This document shows positions 11,118-21,142 of a stretch of DNA of 64,000 nt, in pieces. Made by a program: the position numbers and the translations under genes. Each line of letters begins with the position of its first letter. Positions within the stretch are counted from its first letter, which is position 1. The DNA is from Hyparrhenia diplandra. Taxonomy: Eukaryota; Streptophyta; Magnoliopsida; Poales; Poaceae. Under the pieces are notes generated by a model. It ran no database searches. It was not told the origin of the DNA and saw only the letters and a program-made list of their open reading frames with translations. Location: the NCBI GenBank assembly GCA_015847255.1, contig JADLZK010004649.1, positions 62,001 through 126,000 on the forward strand. Direction: 5' to 3'.

Positions 11118-11391
11118 GGGTTTCGCACCTGCTCCCTTGACCTTCGCAACCGAAGGTTGCGGGAGAGGGGGCGAGGGCTTCCCAGGAAAAAGCAAATGGG
11201 GAAATAGAAATGAGAAAGTGGGGGAGACTCCCCTCCCCCTTGCCCTTGGGGTTGTATTTATAGGGGGTGGAGGGAGTACATCTTTCATCCGCCCCCTTTA
11301 GCTTTAGAAATTTACAAGCGAGCCCTCACACTAGTTGAGCATTGGGCCTTTTTACAAGGGTGGGGGTGGCACGCCGGTGCCCCCTACCCAA
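11118..11391 (-). repeat. LTR-like fragment, copy 1 (inverted relative to 26514-26797)
   Basis: Read on the minus strand it begins TGTTGGGTAGGGGGC and ends ...AACCCCACA, with TG...CA ends. A TATA box (TATAAATAC in minus orientation, plus strand near 11248-11257) is followed by GC-rich transcript-like sequence. The reverse complement of nearly the whole block is at 26514-26797. It reads as a short LTR or solo LTR. No coding region belongs clearly to it. Confidence 0.65.
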
Positions 11392-13609
11392 CAAGAGGGC
11401 CCTTAGCTACTAGGGTTTGGCAGGTACAACAAGACCTAGTCGCTAAAATAGAAAAGGCCCATGGATACAAGCTTCCCTTCGGATGACGAAGGCCGGAGGC
11501 TATAGTACAATGATGAAGTGTCACTACAAGAAATTTGGCCTTCTATGACAAATTCCATATGACAAATCACTTTTTAGTCACAAAAATGATGCATTTGTGA
11601 CAATTTTTCAATGCATGACAAGCGTTTGTGACTAAAATGTGTTTTAGTCATAAACAACTATCATCATGTGCCCTTCCTTCCCTTTGTGACAATAACTCAT
11701 GACCAAAGTGATCGAAATGATTGTCATAAATTAAACACCTTGCCACGTACCACTTGGATTGGTGGGACCCACTACATATATAATGACGAAGTATTATTTT
11801 TGGAAGCAAGTTCAAAAACTCTGTTATCAAAATTTAGTGTTAACTATTAGTTTAGCAAAATGTTCGAAAGGCTTTTCAAAACTTGTTTGGCTTGGAAAAA
11901 GATTTAGATTCGTGCTTCAAATAATGTTTTTTGTGACATGTCAAATAACTTTTTTATTTTTTTAAAAATAGAAACTATTCTCTCCCTCTCGCCATTTCTG
12001 GTAGGCGGTCTGCAGTTCCAATCCAGCGCCACCCCTAAAAAAAGTAATGAAAACGTTGCAAAAATAAAACATGAAAAAAAAAAAACAAAACAGGAGCTAG
12101 AACTCATACCCCTGTCGAAGAAAAAGACCAAGGCAATACCACCTGATCTACACATTGTTATATCTCTACAACATAAAAAGAACAAAAGGAAGACTTTGAT
12201 TTGGTGCGGTAAAAATTTCGCCTCACCTTTCACCGCGGCGTGTGATCCCTTCCTCTCACACCTCAGCCCGCTCACGCATGCGATCTATATTAGGCAACCT
12301 CCCAATCATCGTCCCTGTCCATGCATGCTATCTATATTAGGCAACCTACCAATCAGTGCGTGTGAATAGGAAAGTTGGGTCATCAATGCCATGAGATCCT
12401 GTGTGCAAAAAAAAAAAAAAAAAAGAAGGAAACTATTCATAATTGTGTGGCGGAATAGAAAGGAGAGGAAACATACGTATTGGAAAAAAAAAACTCGCCT
12501 CTTTGTGCCTTTGGCCAAATAGGAACTGAAGAAACAAACGTCCATCTGGTGTAATTAAAACTTGTGAACAAATAGAGACCAAAAAATATGTGTCTTCTTT
12601 CCTAAAATCACAGTGTGTGCGAGCCCAATTTTTGATTATCTCCTACTTTTCCACTTTCCTTGTAGCGACAACCGCAGAAAAGAGATCACACATACGTGTG
12701 ATCCCAGTGATTCTTGCGGCTCTCATATGACTACCGCGATAGGGCCGCGATGTGGCAGACCTCTGCGACGGGCGAAGGCGGACCAGCAGGGGTAGGCATC
12801 GACATCACAGTACACACCCGATCCCCTTGTCCTTTTTGATGGGAAGGATCCTGGTTCAATTGGGTTATGGCTTGTTTTGATGGGATCCTGGTTCTCAGGT
12901 GGATTGAATTAGTGATCGGGTGCCTTCATGATTCATGATGCACTGACGCGGTCTCTTGTTTATGCACCAGTTTGGCGATGTAAAATATATTTTATGATTG
13001 GCTCAAGGCTTTAGAAAGTTTATTAGCTTGATGAATTAGGAGTGTTCGCTGCTTGGGAGTTGGCTCAGTAATGGATCTTTTGGGAGTTTCTCAAAGTTCG
13101 GACCTTTTGGGGAATTTCAGCGGATTATCATGGCTTTGGTATATGGTCTGCTCCGGTGCCTTGTGAGTGAACATATTGTTAGTTCAGGTATGGTTGAAAT
13201 GATAATGTGTTGTTTTTGTGTGTTTTTTTTTCCTTTGTGGAGAGAAAGCTTGCTTGCTTACTTGAGCACATATCATTTTTTTAGATAATGGAATTAACAT
13301 TCCGGCCTCTGCGGTAACGCACACAGCCTAAGGCCTCTGCGTGATCACACACAGCCAAACTTGAGCACATATCATGCTTGGTTCAATATCATGTAGAGTC
13401 ATATATACCATATTGCAGTTGGGATAGCATATCAACCATTACTATAATTGTGAACTAATGCAAATACTATGCTGTCAAATTCGCTTCATGCCACTAAAAT
13501 TTCACAAGATGTGATGCCCGGTCATCAAATATCTGCATTCAGTTTTCTAGGTGTGTATCATATATGCCTCCAACTGAGAGGCTGTCACAGTAGAAATCCT
13601 TGTGCCATC

Positions 13610-14425
13610 GATGAGGTGGTGCAGGTGGTGTCATCGATGAAGCAATTGGAAGCAGAGCTGGAAAGGAAATCACTGCATGATGATGATGCTTCTAAGGATT
13701 CTCATCATAAGGATGAGAATAACACAGACTTTGAAAAAGTAAGACCTTTGCACTCTCATTGACTACTGACAGCTTCGTACGTTAATTATATTACATTTAC
13801 TCATTGGCCTGGGAAGTCAAGTAATTAATTATATTACAATGATAATGAGAGGTAACCGAGGTCTTGGATGATTAGGTACATCTGGATTTAAATTTTCTAT
13901 ATATAGGTTCAAGATTTATATGTCAAAAAATTTTCACACTGCAGCTTACTTTGCTTGCTATGCGTGAAGGAGATGAAGAGTTCAGAAATTATGGATGAGA
14001 GTGGAAGCGAAGATGCCAAACCTGTAGATTTAACAGTGGCCCTTTCAAGCAAAGAAGGAGCCTTAGTTCAGTCTACTTTATCTAGCATGTTTAAAAAGGC
14101 AGAAGAAAAAAGGTGAGTGCGAACCCATTTAGATATGAATTCTTGGGAGGGAAAACTCACACTAGAATTATTCATGGTTTCCCCCTCTATCTATCACTAA
14201 CAGGCAACCAGTATGTCAACAAGTCCGAACAATATCGCCTCGCATCAAAAATAAAATCCTGATGGTGGATAGTATTTACCCTTGCATAAGGACCCATATG
14301 AAATTATAATATCTATTCATTAACTTTAACTTCAACGTTAGGCATTTGTTGATGCGAGGCGAGAATATAGCAGTCTGAAACTTAAGCCAGCGCTGGAGCA
14401 GGAGCTCCAGTGTGCTTGCCAACAG
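13610..14425 (+). pseudogene. captured exons of an unidentified gene in the CACTA
   Basis: Three exon-like blocks with acceptable junctions are visible. The first ends at about 13739 and reads SSMKQLEAELERKSLHDDDA through DENNTDFEK, before GTAAGA. The second, about 13968-14112, reads MDESGSEDAKPVDLTVALSS through MFKKAEEKR, before GTGAGT. The third, about 14341-14425, reads AFVDARREYSSLKLKPALEQ. The protein would be charged and partly coiled. I do not recognise it. It lies just upstream of a Helitron 3' terminus, so a Helitron may have carried it. Confidence 0.45.
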
Positions 14426-14834
14426 GTATTGTTGTCATGTACTCATCTTTTGTTTTTTAGGATTCGACGAGATCTGCAGTTCCTGTTCAACAAACTGTTT
14501 TTTTCCAACATGTTGCTACTTGTTCAGGTCATTTTTATCCTATTATGGGAGACGAGCCTCATTCATATGATGAAAATGGTATTTTTATATATATTTTTTC
14601 CGGGTCAAGTGTTTAGATCACACTAGACATTATCCTAAACTAAGCTAAATCCATATTTCTAGGTGCTTTGACATTTGACATGGACTATGCTCGTGAGCCT
14701 GTGACACCATACTCTATGTGACAGTGTTAATTTCATGATTTTTTTATTAAATATCACTTTAACATTGATCTTTCGTTTTATAGTATTGTAATCTCATCGT
14801 ATGCGACCCAATTGTATTTTAGTAAAAGTTTAGC

Positions 14835-14866
14835 TCCCGTGGCAACGCACGGGCCCGCTACCTAGT
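14835..14866 (+). mobile_element. Helitron 3' terminus (hairpin plus CTAG/T)
   Basis: A stem-loop CCCGTGGCAACGCACGGG (14836-14853) lies about 8 bases before CTAG followed by T (14862-14866). GC-rich palindrome plus CTRR plus host T is the Helitron 3' signature, and this hairpin is common in grass Helitrons. I could not find the matching 5' TC end, so only the terminus is annotated. Confidence 0.7.
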
Positions 14867-16220
14867 TAAAGGTTAAAGTTTGAAAATTTTAGCCCTGTTT
14901 TACAGAAAAGAAACGACAGGAAAAAGAAAACGGAAAAACACGCAAAAACTGATGTCGCCTGAGATTCGAACCAGCAACAACTTGACACCAGCTTTGAACG
15001 TCATACCACCCGGACAGACTGAATTTTTGTTAGCTACTGCACAACAATTAAAGCTGTCCTTGCAATGCTGAGAGCATTGGCCTACCCAGATTTCTTCCCG
15101 CCTACCGCGTACAACTTCATCCCGCCTGCACCAGGAACGTGCGGCCACACGGCGACTCGCCAGTGGCCCTTTCCTGAGGCCACCAATCTATAAAGGCATG
15201 GTAACTTGAGTTTTTTTTGATCTGTAATTAAAATGTTTAACTAGTTTTTTCTCTCTGGTTATAACTCCAAATAAGATGATTTTTCTTCCTGATTTTTCAT
15301 TAATTTATGATCCATCAATTGGAAGTGCAGGTTGACAATGATTCCATTTCAATCAATTTATTGTGCGAAAATTCTACTTCAAGTTCTCATATTTTGAAAT
15401 TCAATTTTCTTTAACCATTCAAATGAAGTCACATGGATAAATGATCAATACAAAAGTTGTATATCATGTGATACCTACAACTTTTTAGTTGGTGATCTTT
15501 TCATTTATATTATCTATTGCACCTTATCACAAATGGACACATCTTTCACATAGTTATATGTAACTATGTGAGAAGAGGTATCAATTTGTGAACAACGTAT
15601 AACCACACTTTATTGAAATGTTTTGAAATTTTTACTACAAGCTTATACACATGTTATATGCCCACATGTCAAATTTCAGGATTTTAAACCACTTTAAGAT
15701 ATTATTACCTTTTTCCAACGGAGCCAAAAAAAATACAAGTTGGAGTGATCCCTATCAAAACACTCTATTTTCCATCAAATTTTAGAATTTGGGCTCAAAT
15801 ATAACATGTATTGTTATATATATTTGGTTTCTAATTTTCGGACATTGTTTGACAATAGGAAGTAGTTCAAGCTCAAGTGAATTTGCAAAACCACGCGGAA
15901 AAACACTTAAATCTTAGAAAATAACAAATCACCTCAAAAATCCACAAAAATTTAGATAACATATTTTAAGAAATATAGTGTGTGTAAAAAAATATTATAA
16001 GAATGTAAATCATAAAATAGAAATAAAATACAACACTAACTAAGAAAGTGATTGGAATTTAAAATAAAAAAACTTTCCATTTTGAGCACTCTCGGCAGGA
16101 AACATTTAACAGGGCCTCCTCGCTCCCTTGAGTCCCAGCAGTGGCCCAAAAAAAAACCCTGATGCGTGCAATTTGAGCCGCTGATCTACGATGGACGATC
16201 AGGATTGGACCAGTAAAAGA
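14867..16220. other. AT-rich interior of the CACTA element
   Basis: No gene is supported. A stretch at 14955-14990 contains GATTCGAACC, the reverse complement of a tRNA B-box (GGTTCGAATC), preceded by a low-complexity purine tract. The remainder is AT-rich spacer. Confidence 0.35.
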
Positions 16221-16225
16221 AGCTC

Positions 16226-17110
16226 CTATATAAGATGTCCAACAAACCCTAGTCAATAGTCTCTTTCCTTTTTCCCCCGGCCGCCGCTCTTGTTTCTCCT
16301 TTTTCACGCTGCACAAAATCCACCCTCTTTCCTTCCTCATGCGACATCAGCCTACGACGGAGTGGATGGACGGTGTGCGGCGCGTGAGCACATCAGCCTC
16401 TCCGACGGGCTTCCGCTGGCTGCGGGGACTCGCCCGCCGACGCTAGCGGCGTGGGTGTCTGGCGGATGGTGGGCAGTGGAGCGTCCCCGGGGTGACCAGA
16501 TCCACGGCGGACAAGCCTAGATCCGTCGCACTCGGTTGGCCTTTGCGTCAATAGGGGCGGAATGAGCATTAGGAGATCAACGTCTCCGCAGGCATACTCC
16601 AGGCCTACACCAACGACGTTGATGGCGACTGCAAGAGCAGGCTTCGTCTCCACTGCCTTTTCTCGTAAGCACCCGCTCGTTGGATTAAAAAACTTCAATT
16701 TGGTGGGGATGTCATCAGATGTTGACATTGTTATTTTGACCATATGTTTTCCAGCTCTCTCTCTTGCGCCACTACTGTCATCCTCCAGCACTGGTAAACT
16801 ATGCTGCAGAAGCACGAAGAACAACTTCGTGCTGGAGTCCACCGACGACGAGTTCGGCAGCGGCACAGATCTCTTACTGGAAGTCCATGGTACGTCTGCC
16901 ACCATTTATGTTCTTTGTTGTCCATCCAATCAAGAAAGCCGTCAGAAGGTTTCAGTTCAATGCTGAATGAATGTGGTTTCATGTTACTGATTTGCTATGG
17001 TGTTGATGCTGCAGAGGAAGAAAGGCGTATGGTTGAAATTACTGGTGAATCGAGCAGTGAAAAACAGGCATTCAAACAGAGGTTCGTGGCCTATGTGGTT
17101 CTTTGCTTTT
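16226..17110 (+). pseudogene. promoter-bearing spliced transcription unit captured in the CACTA
   Basis: TATATAAG at 16226-16234 precedes AAACCCTAG (about 16244), a telo-box-like 5' leader, and a CT-rich leader. Exon-like blocks then follow. MATARAGFVSTAFS begins at 16621 and ends at a GTAAGC donor. Another, about 16809-16889, reads STKNNFVLESTDDEFGSGTD. Another, about 17015-17080, reads EEERRMVEITGESSSEKQAF, before AG|GTTCGT. Donors and acceptors are plausible. The product is not recognised. A captured host-gene fragment, possibly transcribed, is the best reading. Confidence 0.4.
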
Positions 17111-18566
17111 AAGTGCTTGTCGAACACATCTTGGATTTTCCAATATATCTATTACCTTAGTGAATGTAAATGCACTTCTGTTAGCTGTATGCTTCTGGTT
17201 AAATACACTTCATTAACTACTGCTTGCTTCATTCTGTAACACTTATTAATTGGAGATAACTGAAGATAATTATACTGGTAAATTTTAGACACTACTGATA
17301 TTGAGTTTAGCTAGATGTGTGATAACTAGATCTCCATAGTAAGGTCCAAAATCCTGGTTGATATGATGAAATATGTGTTGTTAATTAGAGAATTGGTGTG
17401 CTTACGTGAAGTTGTATTGTACAAACACAACTATTATTATGGTTTTTACTTTACTAAAATTACTTTATGTTGCTCTCAAGTTGTACAAATATGACTAATA
17501 TACTAAAAACGTTGTGCAAATGTGACTAGTATTAAGGCTTTGATTCTTTTGAGGCCACAAACTGACATGATACCTTTATCTACCTACAGGTTACCGATGG
17601 TCTGTTGCACTTCTCTGCATTTGCAATATTCAAGTCTGAATGATTAAAATGAACTCATTTCAGCTAGTGCTATTGGCTGGCTAGAACTTTGGTTCAAGAG
17701 GCGTTAGAGTGTTTTGAGAACTTTAGTTGGATGGTTCATCATGTTTTTGTTGTGCTTTTGTATTGAAACATGGCTAGAACATGTGCTTTTGTATGGTGTT
17801 CTTGTACCAGCTATTATATTATAATATATATAAGATGGAAATTGGGATCGATTATTATTGGGTGAGTTCGGATGTCAACAAATTTGATTGATTGGCCCAT
17901 GGGCTGGTTAGGCTTATTCAAATTATAATTGTAAAATCAGCCCATGTTACAATTGGGCCAAATTTGTATTTATGACAATTGTTTTTGTCATACGCCATGT
18001 CATGTGCCATGTTAGCAAAGGGACACTTGTCATCATGTCATCTGGTATATTATGACAAATATAGTGACAAATAATGTAGTCATAAATTAGTGACAAACTA
18101 CGCAATAGTCACCAAAATTAGTGACAATTGGGTCATTGTTAGTCACGAAGGGGTTTAATGACCCACCTTACGTGACAAGCGCCATATAGTCCACGAAGGG
18201 GGTACAATGACAAGAAAAAGCCTGTAATTGTCACAATTACTTTGTCACGAAGGCCTGAACTCTTGTAGTGTGTTCGCTGATTGTGGAGGTCGCCCGTGGC
18301 CCCCGCCTTTCTTAGTTGTTGCCGGGGTCTTTGTTAGTTCGAGGGGGTGGCTCTTCATTGCTCGGGCAGTCCGGCCACGGAGGTCGCCGTTCTAGTGCTT
18401 CGGTCGTTGGACACGGATGAACTGGTGTGTTGCCGTAGGAGGCCGATGATGGTGCGAATGTTGAGGCGGAGGTCGATGATGTTGGTCCAGTCGATTCAGC
18501 CACAAGCGGTGATGTCGAAGTCAACACGATCGATGGCGAGCCCCGTGTCGAAGTGTGTAGGCGAGG

Positions 18567-18792
18567 GTGCGGATGTCGCCGACGGTGCCGGCGAGGCCCT
18601 TGCCGGGTCGAGGCGAAGGTGCGGATGTCGTTGTCGGTGCCGAGGCGAGGCCCTTGCCGGCCGAGGGGCGGGTGCGGATGTCGTTGTCGGTGCCGAGGCG
18701 AGGCCCTTGACGGTCGAGGCGAAGGTGCGGATGTCGCCGTTGGTGCCAAAGGCGAGGCCCTTGTCGAATCAAGGCGAAGGTGCGGATGTCGT
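18567..18792. repeat. about 53-bp minisatellite, 4-5 units
   Basis: The core GTGCGGATGTCG recurs at 18567, 18619, 18672, 18725 and 18780, a period of 52-55 bp, interleaved with GGCGAGGCCCTTG. Frame-preserving GC-rich repetition explains the long overlapping readings on both strands. Confidence 0.85.
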
Positions 18793-18799
18793 CGAGCGT

Positions 18800-18930
18800 A
18801 GGTAGACGCCGGAGTTGGCCGTCTTTCCTACTCCGACTCATGAGTAGCGGGCAAGACGTTTTGGGTAGAATTGGCCTCCAATGCTACCCCCTTGCCCCTT
18901 CTTGGACGGTGCTTATGAGTAGGAGGTGAA
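18800..18930. repeat. direct repeat, copy 1 (copy 2 at 20660-20795)
   Basis: A stretch containing GTAGACGCCGGAGTTG, CTACTCCGACTCATGAG and GGGTAGAATTGGCCTCCAATG recurs at 20660-20795 in the same orientation with a handful of differences. The hAT insertion now lies between the two copies. They are probably internal repeats of the host retroelement. Confidence 0.8.
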
Positions 18931-19046
18931 GACATGCTGGGAGTCGCTGAAGCCGAAGGCGAGCGGAGCCCTTGTCAACGTTCTTGGCGGCTGCGGTTGG
19001 GGTCACCGAAGTCGGAGGTGAAACCCTTGTCGGTTGTTGGCGAGGG

Positions 19047-20623
19047 CAGCCCGGCCCTGTGTTTTTCGAGGCCGAGGGCGAAACTAAAATTTGGGGCCCT
19101 TTGACCTTTGTACATACATGTGGCTGAAAGTAGTAAATGTTAATAATATATATTTATCTCTTTAACTGCGCATGTCAAAATCATATTCATATGTAACAAT
19201 CTATAAATTCAAAATTACCTTAAAAATTCCTGCTAACATTCCTTGATGCGAAGTCAATACCCATCATTCCCCAATGCACTCTTGCACTTTTTTGAATTAA
19301 AAAGTTTACAGCAAAAGCAAAACACTTTATCCAAGTGTTTGGAATAAACTAGCCATTTTCTGTCACGTAGCTCTCCATTACTCATCTCTCTTTGATAATG
19401 AGAATATGCAAAATGCCTTAAATTATCATCAAAGGGAATACAATATTGTCTTCTCTTATAGGCCCCTTTTCAACTAAAATATCCCTTGCTTTGTTATCAA
19501 GATCATCCCAATTTCTTGGATCATAAATATCCATATGACACACTGGTTCCTCATCAAGACTAGTATTTTCTGTAGCATTTGAATTAAATACGTGCTCAGC
19601 ATTACTCACATTGTTTTGCTCCATATCAATGCCAACATTCTCAACAGAAGGAGCAAGACCTTCATCTTCTGGAATAATATGTGTTGGTTCCTTCCAGACA
19701 ACTATCGCCAACTGGTTTGGATCTCTTGAAGTGTTTGAACTATTCTTGAGAAACTTATGGATAGAACCCCTCTGTGATTGTGTCAACTCATCTAATCGTG
19801 CTCTCTTTTTCCTTTTCTCACTGCCAGAAGCATACTTTCTATTTCCTGACGACATGATGCTGTTAAATTTATACAAACAATCAGACTCAGTTAAAAAAAA
19901 AACTAACTCATCTATAGTATGATTAAATGAGATTATTTGACTTCTTAAAAACGAGATTTTTTTTTTCTTATTAGCAAACAGGGGGCTAAACCGTAGGTCC
20001 TAGGATCACCGATCTAATTACATAGACATCAACTAGTAATGTGGATTAAGGGATCGAGACATCAACTAGTAACGTGGGAGGTCGTTGGGATGGGACTGAT
20101 CGGTATGCACGGCTTCCTAATCCTGTGCAGTGCACTCACCGTAGCGCACGGCAGGTCACCTTCTGAACGCCGATGAAGTTGCAGGGACGGCCACCGCGTA
20201 CAGCAGAGCAGTCTCGCCTCGCGCCGTCGACGCGCGTCTCACTTGGCCGGTCGCCGCCGCGGCGGCCGCTCGCCAGCAGTCTGCGTCACCGCTGCGGACC
20301 AAGCCCAAGGACTCGCGGTCGTAGAGTGTGGCAGCGCTCTGAGTGTGGACGCGGAGACCGGAGTCGCGGAGTCGGCGGACGCGGAGTCGAGCCCCTTCGT
20401 TCCGAAGGAAGCGTCTTCTTTCATTTTTTAATACGGCCTCGATTCCTTCTCGTAAACGCCAGGACCACTAGCAGGCTGGGCCGGCATTCAGCCATCAGCC
20501 TTTCACTACTGGACAAATGCCAAATATTACTAATATCCATAGTGTTTGCATTCCTGGGTTGGGGCCCTTCCTGATTGGGGGGCCAGGGCGGCCGCCCGTC
20601 TGCCCACGTCCAGGGCCGACACT
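19047..20623 (-). mobile_element. hAT-type DNA transposon, 1.58 kb
   Basis: Both sides show the same 8 bases, GGCGAGGG (19039-19046 and 20624-20631), the duplication length of hAT elements. The left end is CAGCCCGGCCCTGTG; the right end read inward gives AGTGTCGGCCCTGG, sharing CGGCCCTG. Inside is a minus-strand coding remnant of a TTF-type zinc-finger hAT protein. The flanking minisatellite contains similar GGCGAGG strings, so chance matching of the duplication cannot be fully excluded. Confidence 0.7.
19418..19876 (-). pseudogene. N-terminus of a TTF/zf-MYM-type hAT transposase-like protein
   Basis: The 152-residue reading has MSSGNRKYASGSEKRKKRAR at its start, LTQSQRGSIHKFLKNSS in the middle and DIYDPRNWDDLDNKARDILV near the end. 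This is the conserved beginning of the plant family annotated as zinc finger MYM-type 1-like with DUF4371 and a hAT dimerisation domain. The zinc finger, catalytic domain and dimerisation domain are absent, so it is a fragment of a proteins usually near 750-800 residues. Confidence 0.75.
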
Positions 20624-20631
20624 GGCGAGGG

Positions 20632-21142
20632 TGTAATCGAAGTTGCCATTGTTGTCAGACGTAGGTAAACGCCGGAGTTGTGCGTCTTTTCTACTCCGAC
20701 TCATAAGTAGCGGGCAAGACCTTTTGGGTAGAATTGGCCTCCAATGATCCCCCTTAGCCCCTTCTTGGCCGGTGCTTACGAGTAGGAGGCGAAGGCGTGG
20801 TCGGAGTCGCTGAAGGTGAAGGCGAGCCTTTCGCCGAAGGTTTGTTGATGTGGTGAAGGTGATGTTGACGTCGCCGTGGTCGGAGGCGAGGCCCTTGCAG
20901 AGGTTTGGGTGATGTCGCGAAGGTGATGTCGACGTCGCCGTGGTCGGAGGCGAGGCCCTTGTAGAGGTTTGGCTAATGTCGCGAAGGTGACGTCGACATC
21001 GCCGTAGTCGGAGGAGGGCCCTTGCAGAGGTTTCGCTGAGCGGAGCGATGCTAGTTGCTTCGCCCGAGCGGGGCCAATCCTTACTCCTCACGTTGCCGAT
21101 GAGGGTTGGGTGCCACCACCCAGCCCCTTTTGGCGGAGGTCA
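20632..21142. other. continuation of the GC-rich retroelement-like target
   Basis: It carries the second copy of the 130-bp direct repeat (20660-20795). It then has two near-identical units containing GGTGATGTCGACGTCGCCG and GAGGCGAGGCCCTTG (about 20865-21015, period about 64 bp). No gene is supported. Confidence 0.5.

Larger units (their letters stand above)
11522..18270. mobile_element. CACTA (En/Spm) DNA transposon, 6.7 kb, non-autonomous
   Basis: The left end is CACTACAAGAAATTTGGCC at 11522 and the right end ...CTCTTGTAGTG at 18270, giving inverted CACTACAAGA termini. Both sides carry the 3-bp target duplication TGT (11519-11521 and 18271-18273). Subterminal TGTGACAA / TTAGTCA-type motifs recur within about 250 bp of both ends, as expected for TNPA-like binding sites. 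No TNP2/TNPD transposase reading is present. The interior holds exon-like fragments and a Helitron terminus, so it is a cargo-carrying, non-autonomous copy. Confidence 0.93.
18271..19046. other. GC-rich target sequence (probable retroelement body) between nested insertions
   Basis: This sequence continues the left flank of the CACTA at 11521 and resumes at 20632 after the hAT. It is GC-rich and repetitive on both strands, so long readings here are not evidence of genes. It includes the 53-bp minisatellite and one member of a 130-bp direct repeat. Confidence 0.5.

Noticed and set aside
18347..18841. Several 80-150-codon readings on both strands
   Set aside because: They come from the 53-bp GC-rich minisatellite and have no domains.
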